64,000 nt of DNA from Sphingomonadales bacterium (GCA_025362295.1 JANYGX010000020.1:62001-126000); one strand, 5' to 3'; shown: positions 48,277 to 58,451, numbered from the stretch's first letter. Numbers and translations: made by a program. The notes: generated by a model not told the origin, from the sequence alone.

Positions 48277-50844
48277 GTGATAAAAACAAATCAATTCTGG
48301 CAAACGGGCCCGACGCTCACAAGTGCTATCGCCTTGATGACAGTAAGCAGCCTGGTCCCAACATACCCAGCGTTTGCACAAACCGTTATCACAGCAACAG
48401 CGCCTTCGCCCAAACCAACTATTGGAGCACCAATTGCACCTGGCGTTGTAAAATCGATCACAGTTGTTGGTAATGAGCGACTGGAACCCGACACAGTGCG
48501 CTCTTATGCTGAGCTATCTGTCGGTGACAGATATGATGCTGTGTTGATTGATGCGGCGCTTAAGCGGCTGTATGCCGCTGAATTGTTTGCAGACGCCACC
48601 ATCAAGGTTGATGAGGGTAAGCTTACCATCACCGTGCGTGAAAATCCGGTGATTAATCGCATTGTGTTTGAAGGGGCGAAAGCCGTTAAAGAGGACAAGT
48701 TGCGCGAGGAGGTGCGTCTTGCGCCGCGTCAAATTTATACGCGTTCCAAGGTTCGTTCAGATGTGGGGCGAATGATTGAAGTGTATCGTCGCGGCGGGCG
48801 TTTTGCAGCAACCATTGAACCGAAAGTAATCTTGCTGCCGCAAAACAGGGTTGATCTGGTTTTTGAGATTGGTGAGGGGCCAAAATCGAAAGTGCGGCAG
48901 ATCAACTTTATCGGGAATAAAAAATTTAAATCCGGTGCTTTGCGTGAACAGCTTTATACCAGGCAGGCGCGCTGGTATCGGTTGTTCACATCCAACGATA
49001 CTTATGATCCAGACCGTTTGTCCGCAGATCGCGAAAAAATTCGCCAATTTTATTTGACTAACGGGTATGCGGATTTTCGCGTGTCTTCGGCCGTTGCAGA
49101 ACTGACAGCCGACCGCAAAAATTTCATCATTACAATGGTCGTTGATGAAGGTGACCGCTACAAGTTCGGCAAGATTGATTTGGATTCTAAAATCCGTGAT
49201 ATAAAATCAGCTGATTATAAAAAGATCATCCCGATCAAGCCCGGCGAATGGTTCAATGTTAAAAAAATGCAGGATACCGTTGAGTTACTGACGAATACGG
49301 CTGGCCTGTTTGGTTATGCTTTTGCCGATGTACGGCCAAAAGTGAACCGTAATAAAGAAAAACTTACACAGGATGTAACGTTCGAAATCGCCGAGGCACC
49401 GCGTGTCTACGTTGAACGCATCAATATCAACGGCAACACACGCACGCTGGATAATGTTATCCGGCGCGAATTTCGTTTGGCGGAAGGTGATGCGTTTAAC
49501 AGCTTCAAGGTCAAGAGATCTAAGGAGCGCATTCAGTCGCTGGGTTATTTTCAGGATAAGCTTGAGATTGAGCAAAAACCCGGCTCAACACCTGACAAGG
49601 TTGTGCTTGAAGTTAATGTGGAAGAAAAATCAACCGGTCAGCTTAATCTGGGTGCTGGTTTTTCATCGCTCGAAAGCTTTATTCTAAATGCCGGTATCGA
49701 GCAACGCAACTTCATGGGTAAAGGGCAGGATTTGCGGCTGAACTTTGAACTTTCGCGTCTGCGCAACACCGTGGATGTCAGTTTCACAGATCCGTATGCG
49801 TTTGGAAAAAATCTGGCTGCCGGTGTTGATTTATACCGGCGCAGTCTGAACAACAACACGCTGGGCAGCAGCATCAGTAACAACACCACTAATTATGATC
49901 AGACCGATCTTGGTTTTGGCCTTCGCGCCGGCTTCCCGATAACGGAGTATTGGAATTATCAGGCGCGCTATAATCTTGCCAAAACCAGTTTGACCTATGG
50001 TGCAATTGATACAACGCCGGTATCTGTTACAGATCCGGCTACAGGTATAATCACGACAACACCACGATGCGTTTTCCTTGGAACCAGCACTCCGGCATCG
50101 CGATCATTATGTGAAGCCGTTGGCAAACGTACCATTTCATCGCTTGGTCAAAGCATAAGCTACAATTCGTTGAACAATAGTCAGCATCCGACACGAGGTC
50201 AGAGGTTTATTGTTTCGACAGACTTCGCCGGTCTTGGGGGTAGTGTAAAATACATCAGAAATGTCGCGGATTATAATATTTTCTACCCAGTTTATGGTGG
50301 TTTTGTCTTGCGGCTTGGGATTGATGGCGGTGTTATCAAGGGGCTTGGTCAATCGGTTCGTTTTAACGATCACTTCTTCCTTGGTACGCCACAGTTCAGA
50401 GGATTTGATTATCGCGGCGTGGGTCCCGTCGAATCACTTAGGGTCGATACGACCACTGCCGCCGGTGTCACAACACAGGGGACTGCTGCACAATCCGACT
50501 TTCTGGGTGGAAAATATTATTATCATGGCACCGCTGAGATGCAAATTCCCTTGGGATCAGCTGCAGGTGAACTCGGCCTGCGAACGTCCGCTTTTGTTGA
50601 TTTTGGTTCAGTTTGGGGCCTTGATGCAACCGCGCCATATTTTCCATCGATTGTAAACGGCGTTACATCCCAAGTTGTCAGCACTGTTCTTGGCAATAGC
50701 CCATCTCCACGCATTACAGCGGGCTTTGGTGTATCGTGGAATTCACCTTTTGGCCCTTTCAGGATTGACATTTCGAAGCCAATCAAGAAACAACCCACCG
50801 ATCGATCACAAACTTTTCAATTTAACGTAGGAACGTCATTCTAA
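48277..50844 (+). CDS. bamA: outer membrane protein assembly factor BamA
   Basis: An 855-residue protein from GTG 48277, which has AAGGCGAG upstream and gives a signal peptide (VIKTNQFWQTGPTLTSAI..., cleavage near FAQ). Five POTRA domains (about 60-440) lead into the 16-stranded barrel with the conserved RGF block (PQFRGFDYRGVG). The last residue is Phe (NVGTSF), as expected for barrel insertion. Its stop overlaps the skp ATG by one base. It inserts barrels into the outer membrane. Confidence 0.95.
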   Translation: MIKTNQFWQTGPTLTSAIALMTVSSLVPTYPAFAQTVITATAPSPKPTIGAPIAPGVVKSITVVGNERLEPDTVRSYAELSVGDRYDAVLIDAALKRLYAAELFADATIKVDEGKLTITVRENPVINRIVFEGAKAVKEDKLREEVRLAPRQIYTRSKVRSDVGRMIEVYRRGGRFAATIEPKVILLPQNRVDLVFEIGEGPKSKVRQINFIGNKKFKSGALREQLYTRQARWYRLFTSNDTYDPDRLSADREKIRQFYLTNGYADFRVSSAVAELTADRKNFIITMVVDEGDRYKFGKIDLDSKIRDIKSADYKKIIPIKPGEWFNVKKMQDTVELLTNTAGLFGYAFADVRPKVNRNKEKLTQDVTFEIAEAPRVYVERININGNTRTLDNVIRREFRLAEGDAFNSFKVKRSKERIQSLGYFQDKLEIEQKPGSTPDKVVLEVNVEEKSTGQLNLGAGFSSLESFILNAGIEQRNFMGKGQDLRLNFELSRLRNTVDVSFTDPYAFGKNLAAGVDLYRRSLNNNTLGSSISNNTTNYDQTDLGFGLRAGFPITEYWNYQARYNLAKTSLTYGAIDTTPVSVTDPATGIITTTPRCVFLGTSTPASRSLCEAVGKRTISSLGQSISYNSLNNSQHPTRGQRFIVSTDFAGLGGSVKYIRNVADYNIFYPVYGGFVLRLGIDGGVIKGLGQSVRFNDHFFLGTPQFRGFDYRGVGPVESLRVDTTTAAGVTTQGTAAQSDFLGGKYYYHGTAEMQIPLGSAAGELGLRTSAFVDFGSVWGLDATAPYFPSIVNGVTSQVVSTVLGNSPSPRITAGFGVSWNSPFGPFRIDISKPIKKQPTDRSQTFQFNVGTSF

Positions 50845-51425
50845 TGAAACACACTCGCATTCTCACCGCTCTCACTCTCGCGCTTGTATCTAGCGCTGCA
50901 ACACCTGCTCTGGCGCAAGCCGTTGAAGGTGCCAAAATAATAGTTTTGGATCAGAAGCAGGTTTTTGAGCAATCCGCCGCTGGCCAGGATGGCAGCAAAA
51001 AATTGAAGCCATTGCTGGATGCCATAGAAGCCAAGGTCAAAGGCTATCAGGATGGTTTTCAGAAAGAAAAGGAAGGTTTAGACCAAGCGCGCGCAAAAGC
51101 TGTCTTTTCCGAGCAGGACTATGCCAAGAAACTCGATGATTTGCAGCGCCGCGCCAATAACGCGAACGATGAAATCACTCAGAAAAAAAATGATTTTCAG
51201 CGCTCAAACCAATATATCATTTATCAAATTAATGTGGCCATGCAGCCGATCATGCAGGAAATCATGACCGCACGCAGCGCCAATGTTGTTATGGAACGTG
51301 GTGCTGTTCTGTTGGCCGCTCCAGCGCTTGATGTGACGGCAACAGCGATACAAAAGCTGAATGCCAAATTGCCAAGTGTTTCAATAACACCGCCAACACA
51401 AGCTGCGGCACCAGCTAAGAAATAA
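50844..51425 (+). CDS. skp: periplasmic chaperone Skp/OmpH
   Basis: A 193-residue protein with signal peptide (MKHTRILTALTLALVSSA, cleavage near ALAQA) and a helical, charged core (about 45-145) forming the tentacles that hold unfolded barrel proteins for BamA. The start overlaps the bamA stop by one base. In enterobacteria lpxD follows skp; here fabZ follows after 10 bases. Confidence 0.93.
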   Translation: MKHTRILTALTLALVSSAATPALAQAVEGAKIIVLDQKQVFEQSAAGQDGSKKLKPLLDAIEAKVKGYQDGFQKEKEGLDQARAKAVFSEQDYAKKLDDLQRRANNANDEITQKKNDFQRSNQYIIYQINVAMQPIMQEIMTARSANVVMERGAVLLAAPALDVTATAIQKLNAKLPSVSITPPTQAAAPAKK

Positions 51426-51435
51426 ATAGCAGTCC

Positions 51436-51900
51436 GTGTCCGCAACGGTTGATTCAATCGGAATCATGCGCATTATGCGCATGATTCCGCACCGCTATCC
51501 GATGCTGCTTATCGACCGGGTTGACCATATCATCAAAGATGTGTCAGCGACGGGCATCAAGGCTGTATCGATCAACGAACCTTTTTTTCAGGGGCATTTT
51601 CCGGGTCGCCCAATAATGCCAGGTGTGTTAATTGTTGAGGCCATGGCACAAACAGCGGCAGTTCAAAGCATTTATTCTATGGAAGGTGCAACTGAAGGCA
51701 AGCTGGTGTATTTCATGTCGATTGATAATGCGAAGTTTCGGAAACCAGTTGAACCGGGTATGATGTTGTATCTTGACATAACCCAAATAAAATCGCGCGG
51801 TAAAATTAAAAAATTTACAAGTGTCGCGCGTACGGACAGTGGTGTGATGGCGGAAGCTGAATTTACGGCAATGATTGCAGACCGGCCGGAAGACCAGTAA
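51436..51900 (+). CDS. fabZ: 3-hydroxyacyl-ACP dehydratase FabZ
   Basis: A 154-residue hot-dog fold dehydratase of fatty acid elongation. The active-site His is in FFQGHFPGRPIMPG and the Glu in VLIVEAMAQTA; HRYPMLLIDRV is the N-terminal block. GTG at 51436 starts 10 bases after skp. In many Gram-negatives fabZ is flanked by lpxD and lpxA; both are absent. A D,D-carboxypeptidase gene follows. Confidence 0.96.
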   Translation: MSATVDSIGIMRIMRMIPHRYPMLLIDRVDHIIKDVSATGIKAVSINEPFFQGHFPGRPIMPGVLIVEAMAQTAAVQSIYSMEGATEGKLVYFMSIDNAKFRKPVEPGMMLYLDITQIKSRGKIKKFTSVARTDSGVMAEAEFTAMIADRPEDQ

Positions 51901-51934
51901 GCTACCGATCAATCAAAACTGACATCAGGGACGT

Positions 51935-53167
51935 ATGACGAAATTTATACTTATTACTATTGCCGCCATTGTTGCAAGCACAGCGCAGGCACAAAATCCG
52001 CAGCCTTTGTTAAAGGGTTTGGCGCCGACGCAACCGTCCGTATCAGAACCTTTGGTAAATGTAGCGCCCTTGCCATTTGATACGCTGGGGAAATCAGCCA
52101 TACTGATTGATAATGCTACTGGCGCTGTGCTCTTCGAAAAAAACGCTGACGCTTCATTGCCACCTGCATCAATGTCAAAAATGATGTCGGTTTATCTGGC
52201 GTTTGAACTGATAGATAGTGGCCAGATCAAGCTAACAGACAAAGTAACCGTACAACCGGAAACATGGAAAAAATGGAACAACCAGGGTTCGACCATGTTC
52301 CTCAGCCCAAACCAGCAAGTGCCCATTGAAGATTTGTTGCATGGTATTATCACATTGTCTGGCAACGACGCGTGTGTGGTGATGGCTGAAGGCATCGCAG
52401 GCACAGAGGCTGAATATGTGGCGCGGATGAATGTGATTGCCAAAAAAATTGGCCTCACCAGTTCAAATTTCGCCAATACAAATGGCTGGCCTGATCCAAA
52501 TGAATATGTGACCGCGCGGGATTTAGCGCGCCTGGCCATGGCCACTATTCACAACCATCCGGCACTTTACAAAAAATTCTACGGTGTGACCGAATACAGC
52601 TGGAAGGCGGATGATCGGGAAAAAGCCATCAGCCAACCGAATCGCAATCCGTTACTGGGAAATGTTAAAGGTGCCGATGGTCTGAAAACTGGCCATACAG
52701 ACGAAGCTGGTTATGGTATGACAGGTTCAGCCGAACGCGGTGCCCAGCGTCTGGTGATGGTTGTTACCGGTCTCACCTCAATGGCGGAGCGTCGGGCTGA
52801 ATCGATCAAAATAATGGAATGGGGGTTCAGAACATTTCAGAGCTACACCCTGTTTACAAAAGGTACGACTGTCGAACAGGTGCCCGTATGGATGGGCAAT
52901 GTTGCAACTGTTGCTGCCGTGCCCCAACAGGATGCCGCATTTTCCATGACCCGTTTTGCCCACAAGGATATGGTGGTGAAAATATCTTATGATGGCCCAC
53001 TTTTAGCACCCATCAAAAAAGGCCAGCCAATCGCTGCGCTGGTGGTGCAGATACCAGGTGCCGCAGAAAGTCGCATTCCGCTTGTCGCCGCCGCAGATGT
53101 GGCAAAAGTTTCGGGTGTTGATAAAATTTCATGGATGTTGTCACATCTGGTGCTCGGCAAAAAATAA
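51935..53167 (+). CDS. D-alanyl-D-alanine carboxypeptidase (class C-like PBP)
   Basis: A 410-residue serine D,D-carboxypeptidase with a signal peptide (MTKFILITIAAIVASTAQA). The active-site triad is Ser79-x-x-Lys82 (SMSK), Ser142-Gly-Asn (SGN) and KTG at 251-253. It trims the terminal D-Ala from peptidoglycan stem peptides and sets the cross-link level. The C-terminal beta domain and amphipathic end support membrane attachment as in DacA/DacC. It stands next to fabZ, with an AT-rich 99-base gap to tmk. Confidence 0.93.
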   Translation: MTKFILITIAAIVASTAQAQNPQPLLKGLAPTQPSVSEPLVNVAPLPFDTLGKSAILIDNATGAVLFEKNADASLPPASMSKMMSVYLAFELIDSGQIKLTDKVTVQPETWKKWNNQGSTMFLSPNQQVPIEDLLHGIITLSGNDACVVMAEGIAGTEAEYVARMNVIAKKIGLTSSNFANTNGWPDPNEYVTARDLARLAMATIHNHPALYKKFYGVTEYSWKADDREKAISQPNRNPLLGNVKGADGLKTGHTDEAGYGMTGSAERGAQRLVMVVTGLTSMAERRAESIKIMEWGFRTFQSYTLFTKGTTVEQVPVWMGNVATVAAVPQQDAAFSMTRFAHKDMVVKISYDGPLLAPIKKGQPIAALVVQIPGAAESRIPLVAAADVAKVSGVDKISWMLSHLVLGKK

Positions 53168-53266
53168 TCACCTTGCCTTCACGGTGAGGGTGGCCTTAGT
53201 TTGCAATGACATTTCGGACTTGATCTTGAATGACGATAAAACAAGTGAACATTAGAGATTATTGCC

Positions 53267-53905
53267 ATGGCCAAGTTGTTTGTTACATTTGAAGGCGGTG
53301 AGGGGGCTGGCAAGTCAACACAAGTCGCGCGGCTAGCAGAACGGATGCGCAGCAATGGCCAAATAGTTACCACCACGCGTGAACCCGGCGGCACAACAGG
53401 TGCCGAGGCTATTCGCGCTTTGCTCGTTAATGGGGCAACAGATCGCTGGGATGCACTCACAGAACTTCACCTTATCAACGCGGCGAGGCGCGATCATGTG
53501 CAAAGGCTGATTTGCCCGATCCTAGAGCGCGGGGATGTGGTGATTTGCGACCGCTTTATTGACAGCACGCGAGTGTATCAGGGTATAGTCAAAGGGCTTG
53601 ATGACGCGCTTATATGCCGACACCACCAGGACACCACAAATAATTTATGGCCGGACTTGACAGTGTTCATCGATCTTGATCCTGAGATCGGTATGGTAAG
53701 AGCTTTGGGCCGATCTGGTGCTAGCACTGAAATGCGTTTCGAGAATGAAACTCTTAGCTTTCATCATAAAATTTATTTCGGGTTTCAAAAGCTTCAGCGC
53801 GCTGAACATCAACGCATTATAGCCATCGACGGAAATCAATCTGCTGAGAGTGTCGCGGAGGCTGTATGGGCTGTTGTCAGTTCTCGGTTAAACGCGGATG
53901 TCTGA
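53267..53905 (+). CDS. tmk: thymidylate kinase
   Basis: A 212-residue kinase making dTDP. Walker A is EGGEGAGKST, the DR motif is CDRFIDSTRVYQG, and the lid region is Arg-poor. It overlaps holB by eight bases, an arrangement common in alphaproteobacteria (tmk-holB-metG). Start ATG 53267 after CATTAGAGATT. Confidence 0.95.
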   Translation: MAKLFVTFEGGEGAGKSTQVARLAERMRSNGQIVTTTREPGGTTGAEAIRALLVNGATDRWDALTELHLINAARRDHVQRLICPILERGDVVICDRFIDSTRVYQGIVKGLDDALICRHHQDTTNNLWPDLTVFIDLDPEIGMVRALGRSGASTEMRFENETLSFHHKIYFGFQKLQRAEHQRIIAIDGNQSAESVAEAVWAVVSSRLNADV

Positions 53906-54890
53906 CCCCCGTTCAACCCTGACGTTCATTGGTCATCACGCAGCTGAGCAATCTTTTCTCGATAGCTTCAACAGTGGTCGTCTGCATCACGCATGGTTGC
54001 TAGCTGGGCCGCGCGGCATTGGCAAGGCGACATTTGCCTGGCGTGTCGCACGGTTTCTGCTGAGTGCCGCACCGAAAGGCAGCGATGGCTTATTTGGCCG
54101 CGAGTGCCCGATATCTCTGACGGTGGCAAATGATGACCCGATTGTAGCGCAAATCAATGCCCGTTCAGTTATCGGTCTTGCTGTGCTTGAACGGCTGGAG
54201 AATGAAAAAACCGGCAAACTGGCAACAAGTATTTCGGTCGAACAAGTGCGTGCGCTCGTGCCAGTGATGGGGACACAAGTGGAACCAGGCGCGTGGCGTG
54301 TGGTCATTATAGATGCGGTTGATGACCTTAATCGCAATGGGTCGAATGCCTTGTTAAAAATGCTGGAGGAGCCGCCTGAGCGCACCTTATTTCTGCTGGT
54401 CAGCCATCAACCGAAGAAATTATTGCCAACCATTCGCTCGCGCTGCCGCCGTGTTGACATGCAAATGCTGAGCACCACTGATGTGGGTGCCGTGCTTGCT
54501 GCGCATGATATCAACGACCCAGTGCTTATATCGCTGGCGGACGGGGCGCCGGGCCAGGCGCTGCGTTACACCGGGCTCGACCTGAAGCCGCTGTCAGCGG
54601 CTATTGAGTCCGCAATGGCGGGCCAATTTAGTTTTACGGACCAATTGCAGCTTTCTGAAAGTATGACCAGACCCGATGCTGCCGCGCGCTATGAGGCGTT
54701 TCTCGATCTCGCCCAGCGTGCAATTGTTTTGCGTCTAAAATCTTTGGCCCGCAGCGGCAGGAAGGTTGAAACAAATCTTGAGCTGTGGGACAAAGTGCGC
54801 ACATTGGTGGGGCCCGCCCAGGTCTTGAACGATGACCCGAAGCTGGTGGTGCTATCACTGCTAGGGTTGCTTCCTCAAATTTCAGTTTAG
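53898..54890 (+). CDS. holB: DNA polymerase III delta-prime subunit
   Basis: A 330-residue clamp-loader subunit. GPRGIGKATFAWRVARF is the P-loop region (the site is degenerate, as usual for delta-prime), and IRSRCRRVDM is the SRC motif. It loads the beta clamp with tau/gamma and delta. It begins within tmk and ends four bases before metG. Confidence 0.92.
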   Translation: MSDPRSTLTFIGHHAAEQSFLDSFNSGRLHHAWLLAGPRGIGKATFAWRVARFLLSAAPKGSDGLFGRECPISLTVANDDPIVAQINARSVIGLAVLERLENEKTGKLATSISVEQVRALVPVMGTQVEPGAWRVVIIDAVDDLNRNGSNALLKMLEEPPERTLFLLVSHQPKKLLPTIRSRCRRVDMQMLSTTDVGAVLAAHDINDPVLISLADGAPGQALRYTGLDLKPLSAAIESAMAGQFSFTDQLQLSESMTRPDAAARYEAFLDLAQRAIVLRLKSLARSGRKVETNLELWDKVRTLVGPAQVLNDDPKLVVLSLLGLLPQISV

Positions 54891-54894
54891 GTGC

Positions 54895-56496
54895 ATGGAT
54901 AAAAATACGTTTTATATTACCACGGCTATCTCTTACCCCAACGGCGCGCCGCATATCGGCCATGCTTATGAGGCTATCGCTACTGACGCGATTGCTCGTT
55001 TTATGCGGCTGTCAGGCAAAGATGTTTTGTTTGTTACGGGCACAGATGAGCACGGTCTGAAAATGGAGCAGACTGCGCGTGGGCTGGGTATGGAAACACG
55101 CGCACTGGCAGACAAGAATTCGGCACTGTTCAAAGAGATGTGCGCTGTGTTCAAAATTAGTCACGACCGTTTTATCCGCACGACGGATGATGATCACAAA
55201 CTGGCGTGTCAGGAATTGTGGCGGCGCATGAAAGCCAATGGCGATATCTACCTAGATCGCTATGAGGGATGGTACTCGGTGCGCGATGAAGCCTATTATG
55301 ACGAGAGCGAACTGAAAGCGGGGCAGGGTGGCGAGAAGCTATCGCCGCAAGGCACGCCAGTTGAATGGACAGTTGAGGAAAGCTATTTTTTCCGGTTATC
55401 AAACTATCAACAGAAATTGCTTGATCTCTATAATGCGCAAAAAACATTTATCCAGCCAGAGTCGCGCCTGAACGAAATTGTTAGCTTTGTCAAAAGCGGC
55501 TTGCGTGATCTTTCTATTTCACGCACCAGCTTCAAGTGGGGCGTGCCGGTGCCGGATGATGAGCGCCACGTGATGTATGTGTGGGTGGATGCGCTCACCA
55601 ACTATTTAACGGCAGCGGGTTATCCCGATGCAGGTTATAAAAAATACTGGCCAGCTAACACCCATATTATAGGCAAGGATATTGTGCGCTTTCACGCGGT
55701 CTATTGGCCCGCGTTTCTGATGTCGGCTGGCATTGCTTTGCCTGAACAAATTTTCGGCCATGGCTTTCTGCTCAATCGCGGCGAGAAAATGAGCAAATCT
55801 ACAGGCAACGTTGTTGATCCGATCGAGCTTGCCAAACGCTATGGCACGGACGCTGTGCGCTGGTATCTGCTGAGCAAGGTGAGCTTTGGTGAAGATGGCA
55901 GCTATTCCGCCGAGGCGATTATTGAAACGCACAACGCAGACCTCGCTAATAGTTTTGGTAACCTGGTGCAGCGGGTGTTCAGCTTCATTGCGAAAAATCT
56001 TGAGGGCAGAATTCCAACTTATGGTTCATTAATCATAGGTGATGCAGCTTTTTTAGAGGCGATTGGCAAGATGGATGAGCAGAAGTCAAAGCCAATTCAT
56101 AGCATACACTCGCCTTACCTTGATGATCTAAGATCGTGGATGAATGAGTATATGATTTCACAAGTATCATCTTCATGGCTAAACGCGGTGTTCCTTTGCA
56201 ACCAGTATGTTGACACACATGCACCATGGGCGCTGCGCAAAACTGACCCTGTGCGCATGGAAACTGTGCTGGCCGTTTTGCTCGATGCTATTCGCCGTCT
56301 TGCCATTGCGGCACAACCGTTTATTCCTGACGCGGCAGCAAAGGCGCTGGCGATGTTTGACCAACATGAGCCGCTCAACTTCGATGCACTTCAAGATGCA
56401 ACATGGTATCTGCGCTGGATAGCCTCCGGTTTCATTATAGCACCGCCGACGGCCATTTTTCCGCGTCTGGAATTGCAGGAAAGCCCACCGTTATAA
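54895..56496 (+). CDS. metG: methionyl-tRNA synthetase
   Basis: A 533-residue class I synthetase. HIGHAYEAI (HIGH) and GEKMSKSTGN (KMSKS) are both intact, with an anticodon-binding helical domain at the C-terminus. Start ATG 54895, four bases after holB. Its stop TAA overlaps the ATG of the hydrolase gene by one base. Length and order fit alphaproteobacteria; the C-terminus lacks the dimerisation extension of longer homologues. Confidence 0.96.
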   Translation: MDKNTFYITTAISYPNGAPHIGHAYEAIATDAIARFMRLSGKDVLFVTGTDEHGLKMEQTARGLGMETRALADKNSALFKEMCAVFKISHDRFIRTTDDDHKLACQELWRRMKANGDIYLDRYEGWYSVRDEAYYDESELKAGQGGEKLSPQGTPVEWTVEESYFFRLSNYQQKLLDLYNAQKTFIQPESRLNEIVSFVKSGLRDLSISRTSFKWGVPVPDDERHVMYVWVDALTNYLTAAGYPDAGYKKYWPANTHIIGKDIVRFHAVYWPAFLMSAGIALPEQIFGHGFLLNRGEKMSKSTGNVVDPIELAKRYGTDAVRWYLLSKVSFGEDGSYSAEAIIETHNADLANSFGNLVQRVFSFIAKNLEGRIPTYGSLIIGDAAFLEAIGKMDEQKSKPIHSIHSPYLDDLRSWMNEYMISQVSSSWLNAVFLCNQYVDTHAPWALRKTDPVRMETVLAVLLDAIRRLAIAAQPFIPDAAAKALAMFDQHEPLNFDALQDATWYLRWIASGFIIAPPTAIFPRLELQESPPL

Positions 56497-57227
56497 TGGC
56501 AACATTCGTGATGATACACGGTGCATGGCACGGCGGCTGGTGTTTCGATCCTCTGCGGCCTCTGCTGGAAGCCAAGGGTCACCGGCTTATCGCACCGGAT
56601 TTACCTGGTATGGGTGGCAGTGATGCTGATCTGGCAGCGGTTACGCTAGATGGCTGGGCTGAATTCGTTGCCAATATTTGCCGCACCGCAGACACGCCGG
56701 TTATTTTATGCGGCCACAGTCGTGGTGGCATTGTCATCAGCCAGGCGGCTGAAACAGCGCCGGAAGCCATTAACGCGTTGGTGTATATCACCGCCATGCT
56801 TGTGCCACCGGATATATCGCGTGAGGCCTTAAAGACTTTGAACGATTCCAATCCGGATTTTACCTCAATCATCCAGCGTCACGCGAGTGGCGTTGCAACA
56901 ACGGTTGATCCAGCACGCGCACCGGCGATTTTTGCACAACTCTCGCCAATGAAGTTAAGCGCGACGGCCGCACAGCGTCTGAGAGCAGATCCCACATCGC
57001 CGCGTTCGGCGAACCTGCATCTGACTCATGCAAGATACGGCTCATTACGCCGTCACTATATCGAGTGTGTTTACGACCTCACCATTCCTATCATCGATCA
57101 GCGCCGTATGCAGGCCTTGCAACCCTGCGCCAGTGTCATCACTCTAAACGCTGATCACAGCCCATTCTTTTCAGTCCCTAAAGACCTCGCAGCCGCTCTC
57201 ACCACCATAGCAACACAGTTTGCATGA
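56496..57227 (+). CDS. alpha/beta hydrolase
   Basis: A 243-residue protein from ATG 56496 overlapping the metG stop. HGAWHGGWCFDPL is an oxyanion block, the nucleophile is Ser75 in GHSRGG, and the catalytic His is in NADHSPFF. It resembles plant methylesterase/salicylate-esterase-type hydrolases. Substrate unknown. The long in-frame extension to 56403 lies inside metG and is not supported. Mobile-element debris follows. Confidence 0.85.
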   Translation: MATFVMIHGAWHGGWCFDPLRPLLEAKGHRLIAPDLPGMGGSDADLAAVTLDGWAEFVANICRTADTPVILCGHSRGGIVISQAAETAPEAINALVYITAMLVPPDISREALKTLNDSNPDFTSIIQRHASGVATTVDPARAPAIFAQLSPMKLSATAAQRLRADPTSPRSANLHLTHARYGSLRRHYIECVYDLTIPIIDQRRMQALQPCASVITLNADHSPFFSVPKDLAAALTTIATQFA

Positions 57228-57278
57228 TGCGGTTGAAAATATAAGATTATAAATAGTCGCCCGTGAAGAACATCATTT

Positions 57279-57573
57279 TCAGTTTGCGGTCATGAGTTTT
57301 GGCGCGATTGTCTGACTGAGCATGACTTGAATAAAGGCCCGCCAAAGCTTTCTCAGCCAAACGAGGAGCCTACGGAGGCCTGCACCAGTGAAGGCGGGTG
57401 TTATATCTGGCGGTCGATGGAACGACATTTATAGCATCGCCGTCTCGTCCAGACAGGAAGTTTCGGTCCATGCGGTGGTCTGACTTGCAATGCCACTGGT
57501 TTAGCCAACCAGATTTTCCTCGCCGGTCTTTTGAACCATCATGAGATCGGCGAGGGATTTTTCGATGCATCAT
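57279..57573 (-). pseudogene. IS5-family transposase, C-terminal remnant
   Basis: On the minus strand HRMDRNFLSGRDGDAIN is a typical block near the C-terminus of an IS5/IS1182-like transposase. After a frameshift near 57390 it continues GAGLRRLLVWLRKLWRA and ends at a stop 57279-57281. The N-terminal and catalytic part is missing. Between the hydrolase stop (57227) and the methyltransferase (57623) I see nothing else. Confidence 0.75.
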
Positions 57574-57622
57574 ATTTTCAGTTTTAAGTGAGCTGTCAGC
57601 GAAACATTTTAGGATGATGAGT

Positions 57623-58327
57623 TCAATTCCGCTGAGGGCGCATCACAAACAGGGACTCCATCGTCGCCAGATCATCCGCACATAGCCCACTAAAATCATC
57701 GTGCATTTTCAAAAGTGGCACACTTGCGAGTGCTTTAGGGCAAACAAAGCGATCTTCGCCAATCACTTGATATCCAAGTCGATTAAAGAGAGCACGATAT
57801 TGCGAATGCCGCAACCGGTTTTGGTAATTTTGCGGGTTGATAGTTGCCCACCACCATTGGCGTTTACTATATTTCAGAAAATTGACTCGGTTGATGCTCT
57901 TGTCCTGATGTTCAAAGTGGTCTGAATTATCGATCAAATGGATAAACACGCCACTGCGCTTCAGCTTGTGCTCATAGCCGCGCGAAAGTGCCATGATAAT
58001 ATCTGGTGGCACATGTTCAAGCACTGCGCGAGAGTAAACCACATCAAAAGAGTTTTCGGCAAAATCGCTTGGGGCGGGATTGATCAGATAGTTTGGTGCA
58101 AAATTTCCAAGTCGATCATCGAAAACAAGGTTGCTGATTTTCAAGCGACTCAGTAATTGTTCCCGATGATCACTAAGAAGGCGTTTTGTTGCAGCAATCG
58201 TTTGCTCGTCGAGCAGTATCTCCTGATCGGTCAGAGTCAGCTGATTTGCAACATCCAATTGAGTCCATTCGTATATAGCAATTTTAATTATACTGAGATT
58301 AAACGAGTGACACTCTGTTGCCAACAT
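57623..58327 (-). CDS. SAM-methyltransferase-like protein without motif I (truncated)
   Basis: A 234-residue frame. SFDVVYSRAVLEHVPPDII is a post-motif block of class I SAM methyltransferases, and the rest (HQDKSINRVNFLKYSKRQWW) is family-like. The GxGxG motif that binds SAM is missing at the N-terminus. The frame is open a further 70 bases upstream but has no start codon. An IS481 remnant lies immediately beyond. The protein is probably a 5'-truncated remnant that may no longer bind SAM. Confidence 0.65.
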   Translation of the reverse strand: MLATECHSFNLSIIKIAIYEWTQLDVANQLTLTDQEILLDEQTIAATKRLLSDHREQLLSRLKISNLVFDDRLGNFAPNYLINPAPSDFAENSFDVVYSRAVLEHVPPDIIMALSRGYEHKLKRSGVFIHLIDNSDHFEHQDKSINRVNFLKYSKRQWWWATINPQNYQNRLRHSQYRALFNRLGYQVIGEDRFVCPKALASVPLLKMHDDFSGLCADDLATMESLFVMRPQRN

Positions 58328-58451
58328 TAACTTTCTTGGTAAACAGTTAATTTTTATGTCAATTGACCCATTTTCGATAGCTTTAGCTGTTTAGGTGTTT
58401 AGTCTCGGAATTTGATGAGGTATCGTTCAGCCCTCAATGGAGGGATGCGTT

